From positions 31,664 to 64,071 of the forward strand of contig DJKT01000056.1 of the NCBI GenBank assembly GCA_002436205.1: a DNA stretch of 32,408 bases, written 5' to 3'. Origin of the DNA: Candidatus Peribacter sp. UBA6535. GTDB lineage: Bacteria > Patescibacteriota > Gracilibacteria > Peribacterales > Peribacteraceae. Below, piece by piece: positions 8,275 through 15,876 of the stretch. Within the stretch, counting starts at the first letter, position 1, and every line of letters starts with the position of its first letter. Made by a program: the position numbers and the translations under genes. The notes under the pieces are model-generated. The model was not told the DNA's origin and made no database searches. It saw nothing but the letters and a program-made list of their open reading frames with translations.

Positions 8275-8295
8275 AAAATGATGTAGGTTATGGTC

Positions 8296-8301
8296 TACAC
8301 T
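8296..8301 (+). promoter_or_regulatory. -10 box of the BT1-family transporter
   Basis: TACACT ends eight bases before the ATG at 8310, predicting a transcript with about two bases of leader. No convincing -35 element is visible. Confidence 0.45.
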
Positions 8302-8309
8302 GCAGAGCA

Positions 8310-9626
8310 ATGCAACGAGACTATTCAAGAATACTAATCCCCTTCGTCTATTTTATAGCCGGAGCGACAGGTATTGCTTCTGTGGCAACTACCTTTTACT
8401 ACAAGGACGATTTGATGCTAAGCCCTGCACAAGTTTCTATTTTAGGATCAATCGCTATTATTCCCTGGAGCATCAAACCATTGTACGGATTTTTTTCTGA
8501 TAGAAAACCTATTTGGGGATGGCGCAGGAAGCCCTATCTCTTTCTTGCAGGACTTATGGGGGCTGCAGGATATTTCTCTATGGCAACGTGGGTAAACTCA
8601 TTTAGTGCAGTGATGATTGCTCTCTTTATTTCTGGAATGGGATTTGCATTAGCTGATGTTATTGTGGATGGAATAGTTGCAGAGAAAAGTAGAGACCAGA
8701 AAGTTGCCGGAAAACTTCAAAGTATTTGTAGAGCATCAATAATGATTGGAGCCCTATCTGTAGCCTATCTTGCAGGAATATTGGTTGAAGCCATTGGGCC
8801 AAGAAACGTCTTCTTTATTACTGGAACACTTCCCCTTCTTACCAGTGGGCTTGCACTTATCATCACCGAAGAAGTAACCGATGTCGTAACATTTTCGATC
8901 AAGGAAACATGGAGAAAGTTTAAATCTGCTATTACACGTGATCTTCTCTGGGCAATTCTTTTCATCTTTATATGGAGGGCAACTCCTAGTAGTGGTGGTG
9001 GACTTTCCTATTTTATGATTGATGAACTTGGATTTGATGCAGAGTTCTTTGGACGTCTTAGTATGATCTCTCATGGGATGAGCATTGTAGGCATACTTGC
9101 CTTCCGAAAGTTCCTCCTCAATGTCAGTCTACGAAAGCTCTTCTTCTGGATCATTATTGCAAGCGTCGTCTTAAGCATGCCAACGATCGGGCTTGTGTAC
9201 GGATGGTATGAGTACGTGGGAATGAGTCCACGCTTCTTTGCTTTAGCAGATACCTTTATATCAGCACCCCTTTCGGAGATCGCATTCCTGCCTCTCTTAG
9301 TCCTTGCGGCACGTCTTTGTCCTAAGGGTATAGAAGCTACTATGTTTGCTGTCCTCGCATCTATTATGAATATTGGTTTGGCTCTGTCTGACCTTGGTGG
9401 TGCATGGTTGCTCAATACTTTTGATGTACATCAGGCTATCGGTGACGCTGCTGCCAATTATAGTGGACTCGATAAAGTCCTCTGGATTGCCATCCTCAGT
9501 AGCTTCTTGCCAATGCCATTCCTAAAAATGCTACCGGAAGTACGCGTCGCATCAGAGCTTGGTAGCCCATCAAAAGAGCACCCTATAGAAGATGTCCTTG
9601 GAACAGAGAAGAAGGATATTGCTTAG
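8310..9626 (+). CDS. BT1-family (folate/biopterin-type) major facilitator transporter
   Basis: This 438-residue protein has about 12 hydrophobic segments. The N-terminal part carries marks I associate with the BT1/FBT branch of the major facilitator superfamily: YKDDLMLSPAQVSILGS, IPWSIKPLYGFFSDRKPIWGWRRKPYL and FALADVIVDGIVAEKSRD. Known members from trypanosomatids, plants and cyanobacteria carry folates, pterins or S-adenosylmethionine, and many are uncharacterised. Proximity to folD and purine genes makes a folate-like substrate plausible, but this is inference. The stop TAG interlocks with the TAA of the opposing gene in the four bases at 9623-9626. Confidence 0.8.
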   Translation: MQRDYSRILIPFVYFIAGATGIASVATTFYYKDDLMLSPAQVSILGSIAIIPWSIKPLYGFFSDRKPIWGWRRKPYLFLAGLMGAAGYFSMATWVNSFSAVMIALFISGMGFALADVIVDGIVAEKSRDQKVAGKLQSICRASIMIGALSVAYLAGILVEAIGPRNVFFITGTLPLLTSGLALIITEEVTDVVTFSIKETWRKFKSAITRDLLWAILFIFIWRATPSSGGGLSYFMIDELGFDAEFFGRLSMISHGMSIVGILAFRKFLLNVSLRKLFFWIIIASVVLSMPTIGLVYGWYEYVGMSPRFFALADTFISAPLSEIAFLPLLVLAARLCPKGIEATMFAVLASIMNIGLALSDLGGAWLLNTFDVHQAIGDAAANYSGLDKVLWIAILSSFLPMPFLKMLPEVRVASELGSPSKEHPIEDVLGTEKKDIA

Positions 9627-10132
9627 TACCCCTCGTAACCACTACCCGGATCGTCATATTCATCCATTGTTCCCTGAGAATTTTGCCCACTTCGATTTGC
9701 AGGATGTATATCACAGGTGAGTGATTCCTCTACAGTTACGTAGAACACGTGATAAAATGGGTTCAGCCAATGAGTAAAGAGCATATCAGTACTTTCTATA
9801 CGACCATTACGTGTTGCCTGACCATAATCCTCTTGTTCACACTTCCATTGTAAATCATCAAGACACTCATTTACTTTTGTATGCATAGCATCTATTTCCA
9901 ATCTAGTTAATGAGCTACCTATGTGATGTTCATAACAAAGTTCAGCCCATGGTAGAGGAGGTCTTCCAGCTTCTAGTGATCCTTCATTTGGGTCAGCCAT
10001 CTGACCTACAATAAGTGAGGCATCATAATTTGGCATGAGAATTGGCTTGACCATTGCAATGGAAAATCCAAAGAGGCCGGCAATAACGAACAGACTAAGA
10101 CTCGTCTGAAGTGAGGTATGACTGCGTTTCAT
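9623..10132 (-). CDS. Exported or membrane-anchored protein of unknown function
   Basis: The 169-residue product has an N-terminal hydrophobic helix (LQTSLSLFVIAGLFGFSIAMV, given here only to mark residues 8-28) and a hydrophilic, acidic outer domain with four cysteines that could form disulfides. The tail is rich in Gly, Asp and Tyr. I do not recognise a family. I chose ATG at 10132: an earlier in-frame ATG at 10165 overlaps the TGC-TATACT promoter hexamer (10156-10161, minus strand), whose predicted start near 10149 would lie downstream of that codon. Confidence 0.6.
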   Translation of the reverse strand: MKRSHTSLQTSLSLFVIAGLFGFSIAMVKPILMPNYDASLIVGQMADPNEGSLEAGRPPLPWAELCYEHHIGSSLTRLEIDAMHTKVNECLDDLQWKCEQEDYGQATRNGRIESTDMLFTHWLNPFYHVFYVTVEESLTCDIHPANRSGQNSQGTMDEYDDPGSGYEGY

Positions 10133-10155
10133 ATTTGTGTTGGAAGTACTGCTAT

Positions 10156-10161
10156 AGTATA
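10156..10161 (-). promoter_or_regulatory. Extended -10 box of the exported unknown protein
   Basis: On the minus strand TATACT is preceded by TGC. The predicted transcription start is near 10149, giving a short leader of about 17 bases before the ATG at 10132. Confidence 0.5.
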
Positions 10162-10196
10162 GCATTTCACGCTGAAATTTTCAATTCCTACTCAGC

Positions 10197-11258
10197 TTAA
10201 GCCCCAACAGAAGCTAATTTATCCAGTTGATCTTGCTGCAGGAGTGCTTCGATAATTTGGAAGATATCGCCCTCCATAATTCCGGGAAGGTTATTGAAGT
10301 TCTGTCCTATGCGGTGATCGGTCACCCTATCTTGGGGGTAGTTATACGTACGAATTTTTTCTGATCTATCCCCAGAACCAATTTGGCCCAAGCGCATATC
10401 ACCACGCTCTTTTGCAAGTCTCTCCTGCTCTGCTGCATATAAACGTGATCGTAAGATTCCCATCGCCTTGTTCTTGTTTTTGAGCTGCGACTTTTCATCC
10501 TGACAGGAAACGGTGATATCTAATGGAATGTACGTAAGACGGACTGCAGAATCTGTGGTGTTCACCGACTGTCCACCGGGGCCACTAGACCTAAAAATAT
10601 CTACGCGAAGGTCTTCTTCTTTGATATCAATATCAACTTCTTCTGCCTCTGGAAGGATGGCGACAGATGCTGCAGAAGTGTGTACACGTCCTTTGTTTTC
10701 TGTTGCTGGGATGCGCTGTACGCGGTGTACTCCAGACTCAAACTTCATCATTCCATACGCACCGATACCATCAATCTTACATACAGCCTCTTTTACTCCC
10801 CCGCTCTCTGCATCTTTTTTGTCCATAAGTTCAGTTTTCCAGTTCTGTTCTTCTGCGAAACGCAGGTACATACGCAAGAGTTCTCCTGCAAAGAGTGCCG
10901 CCTCATCTCCACCTGTTCCTGCTCGTATTTCTAATATAACAGATCTATCATCATCTGGATCTTTCGGAATGAGGTAGAGTTTCATCTCTTCTTCGAGTTT
11001 TGGGATACGCTTTCGAGCGATATCAGCTTCTTCTTCTGCCATGGCTTTCATCTCAGGGTCATCACCTGCTTCTTCCGCAAACTTGATGGCTTCCTTTGCA
11101 GCATCATACTCTTTGATCATTCCAAGTAGAGGCTCTAAGTCTTTCATGCGTTTCCCGATTTTTGCAATCTGTTTTGGATCACTCAGCACTTCAGGTTCCA
11201 TCATTTGTGATTGCAAAGCATCGTATTCAGCCGCAAGAGTACGGAGTTTCTCAATCAT
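10197..11258 (-). CDS. prfA: Peptide chain release factor 1
   Basis: The 353-residue factor ends translation at UAA and UAG. The codon-recognition tripeptide PAT is at 184-186 (in VQRIPATENKGR) and the peptidyl-hydrolysis motif GGQ at 228-230 (in SSGPGGQSVNTTDSAVRL). Domain 1 is a long helical region with repeated Glu and Lys. Length is normal for bacterial RF1. It lies six bases after the zinc-ribbon membrane protein and is probably co-transcribed with it. No prmC methylase gene, a frequent neighbour, is seen. Since TGA also serves as a stop here, a prfB gene is expected elsewhere. Confidence 0.97.
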   Translation of the reverse strand: MIEKLRTLAAEYDALQSQMMEPEVLSDPKQIAKIGKRMKDLEPLLGMIKEYDAAKEAIKFAEEAGDDPEMKAMAEEEADIARKRIPKLEEEMKLYLIPKDPDDDRSVILEIRAGTGGDEAALFAGELLRMYLRFAEEQNWKTELMDKKDAESGGVKEAVCKIDGIGAYGMMKFESGVHRVQRIPATENKGRVHTSAASVAILPEAEEVDIDIKEEDLRVDIFRSSGPGGQSVNTTDSAVRLTYIPLDITVSCQDEKSQLKNKNKAMGILRSRLYAAEQERLAKERGDMRLGQIGSGDRSEKIRTYNYPQDRVTDHRIGQNFNNLPGIMEGDIFQIIEALLQQDQLDKLASVGA

Positions 11259-11264
11259 AGTGCG

Positions 11265-12299
11265 TTAGTTGTTTGTTGTACTCTTCTTGCCACAGTGCTC
11301 ACAGACTGCTGCCCATGTATAAGTCTGTTTGCCACAAGAGGTGCATTTTTCTTGTAACTGTTTTCCACAGCCGCCACAGAAATCACCACTGATCTCTAGA
11401 GGATAACTACAGGCTGGACATTGCTTAGAGCGAATCTTCTTCTTTCCTCCACGAACAGGATCCGTCGCTCTTCGGTGAACAGAAACTATGAGCCCTCCAA
11501 GGAGAAGAATAATGACTGCCATCATTAGATAATATCCAACAATGCGTGTCAAAAGAGTGGTTTGGAGTATTTCCCAAAGCTTCTCGAGAAGTTCTCGTGG
11601 AATCCAACTCCACAAGAACACACAGAATGATTGCAAGCTGATAATGCTAGAGGCAATAAGAGCTGCAATAGAAATAATTTCCCAGCGAGAATCTTTTCGC
11701 TTTGTTCTGCTGTACCACCATAATGTGATAAAGAAGAATGGAATCCAGAATAGTGCTTCCCAAAGGAAAACTTTTAGTTGACGAATACGAACTCGAGATC
11801 GGTATTCATTGCGCAGAGGTGCTTCTGCTTGGTGAGCGAGAACCTGCAATCTCTCCAGCTCATCTTCAGCCTTCTCTATGCCTTCTTCTACCGTGTGCAA
11901 CTGCTCTTGTGTATTACTAAAGTCTTCTCGTACAACGCCTTGATCCCCGTAGAGACGAGTATTTTCATCTGCGATTTTTTCAAGAAGACTCGTATCGTAC
12001 TCCGATCGTACTTGGCGATTTCTGTTTTCGAGATCACTTTTCTTCTGGTAAAGGGGTCTCAATACATTATTACGATAATTTTGCACATCTCTGTTTTCCT
12101 GCAAATCGTAGTAATTTGGATATTGGATTCTTGGTATTCCATCCTTCAAATCTGCAATAGCACGTTCTGAGAGCATCAAAATAATAAGCGTCAAAAGCGC
12201 CACAAGGACTTTTACGCCTAAAGTGTACTTCTTCTCTTCGTAGGAGAAATGGAGTTGATCAGAGCTTTTACCGAAGATTTTAGAAAGAAGTTTCTTCAT
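11265..12299 (-). CDS. Membrane protein with coiled coil and C-terminal double zinc ribbon
   Basis: This 344-residue protein has four hydrophobic helices: one near residues 30-45, then one after a long charged coiled-coil region (about 75-165), and two more near 200-275. The C-terminus holds two treble-clef or zinc-ribbon units built from CPAC, CGGCGK, CTSCGK and CEHCGK. The architecture suggests a helical stalk outside and a zinc-ribbon head in the cytoplasm, but topology is inferred. No named family is recognised. A weak -10 (TAGAGT, minus strand, 12308-12313) lies eight bases before the ATG. prfA follows six bases downstream. The gene is divergent from mnmA. Confidence 0.75.
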   Translation of the reverse strand: MKKLLSKIFGKSSDQLHFSYEEKKYTLGVKVLVALLTLIILMLSERAIADLKDGIPRIQYPNYYDLQENRDVQNYRNNVLRPLYQKKSDLENRNRQVRSEYDTSLLEKIADENTRLYGDQGVVREDFSNTQEQLHTVEEGIEKAEDELERLQVLAHQAEAPLRNEYRSRVRIRQLKVFLWEALFWIPFFFITLWWYSRTKRKDSRWEIISIAALIASSIISLQSFCVFLWSWIPRELLEKLWEILQTTLLTRIVGYYLMMAVIILLLGGLIVSVHRRATDPVRGGKKKIRSKQCPACSYPLEISGDFCGGCGKQLQEKCTSCGKQTYTWAAVCEHCGKKSTTNN

Positions 12300-12347
12300 C
12301 GACCAATACTCTAGCGCCTTTTTGAGTGATTTTAAAGGTGAGAACCG

Positions 12348-12353
12348 TACAAT
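12348..12353 (+). promoter_or_regulatory. -10 box of mnmA
   Basis: TACAAT ends six bases before the mnmA ATG, so the predicted first transcribed base is the A of the start codon (12360). A TTGAGT hexamer lies 20 bases upstream, longer than ideal spacing. Confidence 0.5.
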
Positions 12354-12359
12354 ATCGCC

Positions 12360-13466
12360 ATGAAAATACTTGTAGCCATGTCCGGGGGAATAGACTCTTC
12401 AGTTGTTGCCCATATGCTCAAAGAGCAAGGTCATGAAGTTATAGGCGTGCGCTTCACGCTTTGGTCAGATCCACTAGCTCCTCCAATGGCTCAAATCCTG
12501 CCCAGCAAGTGCTGCAATGCACAAACTATTGCTCGTGCGAATCAAGTTGCAAAAGATCTGGATATCCCTCTGCATATACTCGATCTAGAGGAAGAATTTA
12601 AGAAAAATGTCGTTGACCCATTTTTGGAAGGGTATCGAAAAGGTGAAACACCAAACCCCTGCGTCGGATGCAATCGAACCTTGAAGTTTGGAAAGCTTTT
12701 GGATTTTGCAGAAAAACTGAACTGCGAAAAACTCGCATCAGGTCACTACGCTCGTATCAAAGAAGAAAAGAAGTCCAATGGAACTATTTCGTACACGTTA
12801 CTTGAGGCAATGGATGCCTCTAAGGATCAAAGTTATTATTTATATGGATTAAATCAGAGCCAACTAAGCAAGGTACTGTTTCCACTCAGCGGGTTAGAGA
12901 AATCTGAAGTCTTTGCACTTGCAAAAAAGTATGGCGTTCCGTTCGATGAAATCCACTATCAAGAGAGTCAAGATTTGTGTTTTTTCCCAGAAAAAGAACC
13001 TGAAGAGTTCCTCAAACGGTATATCACAGACTCTGCTCCCGGTGACATCAAACTCGAAGATGAAACAGTAGTTGGGCAGCACAAGGGGCTTCCATTTTAT
13101 ACAATAGGTCAACGAAAGGGGCTCGGCGTTGGGGGCTTAAAAATTCCTCTTCATGTGGTTCGAAAAGAAGTAGATAGCAATACGGTATATGTGGCTCCAA
13201 ATGGGGCTGATCTTAAAAAGGATCTTTACGCTTCTGATCTCAATTGGATATCGTGGGTACCGCCAAAAAACGAACCTCAGAAACTTCAGGCACGCATTCA
13301 CTCCATTGGTGAAAGGCATAATGGGGTAATGAATCACGATGGTAAATCATTACATTTTCGCTTTAGTAAGGGCTTAAGAGGTATAGCTACCGGACAGTCG
13401 ATCGTACTGTATCGCGGTGAGGAAATTGCCGGTGGTGGAGTGATTACAGAAAGGATGCAGGATTAG
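12360..13466 (+). CDS. mnmA: tRNA-specific 2-thiouridylase
   Basis: The 368-residue enzyme thiolates U34 of the Lys, Glu and Gln tRNAs using ATP and a persulfide. The PP-loop is MSGGIDSS (7-14). The likely catalytic cysteines are Cys104 (in NPCVGCNRTLKFG) and Cys207 (in ESQDLCFF), matching the usual paired arrangement. GHYAR, DQSYYLYGL and GQRKGLGVGG are also present. Length is typical. It stands alone on the plus strand, divergent from the zinc-ribbon gene, and appears to be transcribed without a leader. Confidence 0.95.
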   Translation: MKILVAMSGGIDSSVVAHMLKEQGHEVIGVRFTLWSDPLAPPMAQILPSKCCNAQTIARANQVAKDLDIPLHILDLEEEFKKNVVDPFLEGYRKGETPNPCVGCNRTLKFGKLLDFAEKLNCEKLASGHYARIKEEKKSNGTISYTLLEAMDASKDQSYYLYGLNQSQLSKVLFPLSGLEKSEVFALAKKYGVPFDEIHYQESQDLCFFPEKEPEEFLKRYITDSAPGDIKLEDETVVGQHKGLPFYTIGQRKGLGVGGLKIPLHVVRKEVDSNTVYVAPNGADLKKDLYASDLNWISWVPPKNEPQKLQARIHSIGERHNGVMNHDGKSLHFRFSKGLRGIATGQSIVLYRGEEIAGGGVITERMQD

Positions 13467-13519
13467 AAAACTATGGTAGAATAACGATCCTAAGACTGTA
13501 ATAAACTGTCATTTTCTGC

Positions 13520-13539
13520 TATAATAAGAGGATTCCTCT
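13520..13539 (+). promoter_or_regulatory. Extended -10 box with an adjacent palindrome, upstream of the sortase
   Basis: TATAAT (13520-13525) preceded by TGC predicts transcription from 13532. The predicted start falls inside the inverted repeat AGAGGA-T-TCCTCT (13527-13539), a plausible operator. Base 13532 is also the first base of an ATT codon in frame with the sortase. Confidence 0.55.
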
Positions 13540-13588
13540 ACATTCGCACCAAGACTGGCACGATGATGAAGACGACCACAAGGCTCAT

Positions 13589-14758
13589 GTGGACGATGAG
13601 GGCCATATTCATATCAGTCCAAGAGTTTCCCGTAAGCAACCCATAATGAAGCAATCTGCCGAATGGGAAGTTACAGAGAATGATGAGGTAGTAAAAGAAG
13701 CACGTAAAACAGTGAATGCATCCGCGCGTTTTGAACAAGTGATCTCTGTATTAAAAGGTGTTCGTGGAAGCTTGATAGGAACAACCAAAGAAATTGTTGG
13801 TGAAGGAAAGAGTCAATACATCCACAGCTACCGGGGATTTCGGTTTCATGTCAAAGATTTCAAAAGGCTCTTTGGTAAAGGGGCAGATGGTATCTGGGGT
13901 TTCCTCGCACAACCTGTTTGGGTCACGCGAAAAAATAAGCCCGCAAAGGAATATAGCCGAGGCTCTCTGTTTGCCGCTGACGTCATACGCTTCGGTGGAA
14001 CATTTGCAACAATCTTTGTGGCGCTGTTTGTCTCGCTAAACTACCAAAGCTTCTTTCAGATTATTTCACCGTATCTTGACCCTGTGGAGAGAGTATCTTC
14101 ACTCAATGATAATGTCTCTGGAGTAGATAATGCTCTACGGGAAAAACTTCTCAGGAGTCCCATGCTTGCAGTCGCCGGACGCGAAGAAGGGGATTTGCTG
14201 AGCTATCTTCCGACAGTAGGTCCTCCGGAAAACCGCATAATTATTCCTAGACTGGGCTTAAATATCCCATTGGTGACACCATCGTATAGCTCACTGCTCA
14301 AAGAGGACTGGGAAGGTGTAGAAGAAGATATTCAAACTGCTCTCACAGCTGGTGTAGTGCACTACCCAGGTACTGCACGACCTGGACAAGCAGGAAACTT
14401 CTTTGTTACAGGACATAGCTCCTACTACCCATGGGCAGAGGGTAATTTTAAGACAGTATTTGCCAGACTCCATGAGTTGAATGTCGGTGATGAATACTGG
14501 GTATACTACGGTGGAGATAAACACCGATACCTTGTAAGCGGCAAGAAAGAAGTAAAACCGAGTAATGTTGATGTTCTCGATCAGCCTACAAATAGGCGCA
14601 TGGCAACACTGATGACCTGTACTCCTGTAGGAACCACCTTACGCAGACTTATTCTTACAGCGCAGGAAGTAGATCCTACAACAGGGATTGCTCTGCAGGT
14701 TGGTGAACGTGAGATACGAACAGCCGTTGGGCCACTGCCATCTGCACTGCCAATTTAG
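13589..14758 (+). CDS. Sortase-family transpeptidase
   Basis: Counted from GTG 13589 the product is 389 residues. A long charged N-terminal cytoplasmic part (about 1-130) precedes a single membrane helix (about 133-152), then a C-terminal sortase domain. The catalytic His is near 276 (NFFVTGHSS), Cys near 344 (LMTCTPVGT) and Arg just after (TLRRLIL). It would join surface proteins to an acceptor, and two candidate substrates with PETG-like tails are encoded at 24871-27259. The start is uncertain: the frame is open upstream to a stop at 13502-13504, giving a His/Asp-rich extension that could start at ATT 13532, while the first ATG is at 13646. The stop lies four bases before the tRNA gene's 3' end. 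Confidence 0.88.
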   Translation: MDDEGHIHISPRVSRKQPIMKQSAEWEVTENDEVVKEARKTVNASARFEQVISVLKGVRGSLIGTTKEIVGEGKSQYIHSYRGFRFHVKDFKRLFGKGADGIWGFLAQPVWVTRKNKPAKEYSRGSLFAADVIRFGGTFATIFVALFVSLNYQSFFQIISPYLDPVERVSSLNDNVSGVDNALREKLLRSPMLAVAGREEGDLLSYLPTVGPPENRIIIPRLGLNIPLVTPSYSSLLKEDWEGVEEDIQTALTAGVVHYPGTARPGQAGNFFVTGHSSYYPWAEGNFKTVFARLHELNVGDEYWVYYGGDKHRYLVSGKKEVKPSNVDVLDQPTNRRMATLMTCTPVGTTLRRLILTAQEVDPTTGIALQVGEREIRTAVGPLPSALPI

Positions 14759-14761
14759 AAT

Positions 14762-14848
14762 TGGTGCCGCAGACTGGACTCGAACCAGTACGGGCCTAGG
14801 GCCCAAGGGATTTTAAGTCCCTAGTGTCTACCATTCCACCACTGCGGC
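14762..14848 (-). tRNA. tRNA-Leu (UAA anticodon)
   Basis: The minus strand folds as a class II tRNA. The acceptor GCCGCAG pairs with CTGCGGC, the D-arm is GTG/CAC, the anticodon stem AGGGA/TCCCT carries the loop CTTAAAA (anticodon TAA), the long variable arm is GGGCC-CTA-GGCCC, and the T-arm is ACTGG-TTCGAGT-CCAGT. Discriminator A and an encoded CCA follow. A TATAAT on the minus strand at 14857-14862 predicts a start at about 14850, leaving only about two bases of 5' leader. Confidence 0.97.
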
Positions 14849-14856
14849 ATGATTTG

Positions 14857-14862
14857 ATTATA
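14857..14862 (-). promoter_or_regulatory. -10 box of tRNA-Leu
   Basis: A consensus TATAAT on the minus strand ends eight bases before the mature 5' end of the tRNA. Confidence 0.6.
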
Positions 14863-14892
14863 CCCTAATCTTTCATAAAGAGCTCAATCCGC

Positions 14893-14898
14893 TACACT
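14893..14898 (+). promoter_or_regulatory. -10 box of the secreted/GT-C pair
   Basis: TACACT ends six bases before the ATG at 14905, so the predicted transcript begins on the start codon. It is divergent from the tRNA-Leu promoter 31 bases away. Confidence 0.5.
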
Positions 14899-14904
14899 AA
14901 TATT

Positions 14905-15876
14905 ATGCAGTTTATCGTAAGTCTGATATTTCTATTAGTTCCTCACACTTTCGCAGGTGAGGTCCCTGTGCAACTGCTTGGAGAAGATATTGCAATAGAG
15001 GAGATTGTCTCGAGTGCTGCATCTCATGCAAAGGCAGATCTTAAAGGAAAAGGATCTTTGATGAAGCTTTCATACTCAACCATAGAGCCGCTCTCTGTGT
15101 TTGTGATGTTTCAAGAAACTGATGGATCCTTTGATACCTTCGAAACTCTTCGAACAGTGCTTCCAGCAGGCACTATGCAAGAAGCAACCGTAGATCTGAC
15201 ACAGAGTCCGGGTTGGAGTACAGGTATCAGGAGATACAGACTCTACTTCTTTAGTAGTGCCCCAGCTGGTGCTGAATTTCATGATGTTACGTTTGAAGCA
15301 GCATCCATTGGATCAATCATCTCTGCAGCTCTGAATCACTTAATCAATACACAACCATATTCTCCTGCGTCCTATCATAGACTTCCGGGGTACAGCATCC
15401 TGAGTATTCCACTGGTACCAATCGTTGGGCTACTGATGGTATTGATCGTTGTATTACTAATCCTTAAAAAGAACCGTAATCTGATTATTCCACTTATTGT
15501 GGTGATTGTGCTTATTTCCCATGCACGCTTTTCTGTGGATGCCCTTCGCTACAGCTGGAAGCACGTAGGAGAATGGATGGGTAATGGAACTTATGCAACA
15601 GCGGGTGCTCTGCCGAGCATTGCTGAGCGCTTGCGTGAAGAAGAGGCACAGAGAATTTATCTCTGTCACTCAGGAACAACCTATGCCGTGAAACTTTTGC
15701 AATATCACACATATCCCGGATTGATCTCCAATCAAGATCCTTCACATATCGTCGTACACAAATCTACGGATTGGTCGATTGATGGTGAGAGGCTTCGATG
15801 TGGCGAAGACCAATTCTCTGTGACTTTGATGGAAGAGTATAAAGACGGTTCAGCCCTATACCTACGCAATATATGA
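14905..15876 (+). CDS. Secreted/membrane protein of unknown function, partner of the GT-C-like gene
   Basis: The 323-residue product begins with a signal peptide (MQFIVSLIFLLVPHTFAGEV, cleavage probably after AFAG or TFA) and a beta-rich extracellular domain of about 130 residues. Two hydrophobic helices (about 172-188 and 194-207) follow, and then a second hydrophilic domain. I do not recognise it. It ends in TGA overlapping the ATG of the next gene (ATGA), so it is coupled to the GT-C-like protein. A role in handling surface polysaccharide or glycoprotein is suggested by context only. Confidence 0.7.
   Translation: MQFIVSLIFLLVPHTFAGEVPVQLLGEDIAIEEIVSSAASHAKADLKGKGSLMKLSYSTIEPLSVFVMFQETDGSFDTFETLRTVLPAGTMQEATVDLTQSPGWSTGIRRYRLYFFSSAPAGAEFHDVTFEAASIGSIISAALNHLINTQPYSPASYHRLPGYSILSIPLVPIVGLLMVLIVVLLILKKNRNLIIPLIVVIVLISHARFSVDALRYSWKHVGEWMGNGTYATAGALPSIAERLREEEAQRIYLCHSGTTYAVKLLQYHTYPGLISNQDPSHIVVHKSTDWSIDGERLRCGEDQFSVTLMEEYKDGSALYLRNI

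Noticed and set aside
10513..10977. A 154-codon plus-strand frame inside prfA
   Set aside because: It is antisense to the GGQ and PAT regions of a clear release factor; its Ser-rich composition is typical of a shadow frame.
13563..13644. ATG at 13563 as the sortase start
   Set aside because: It is in a different frame and reaches a stop after 27 codons, so it cannot encode the sortase.
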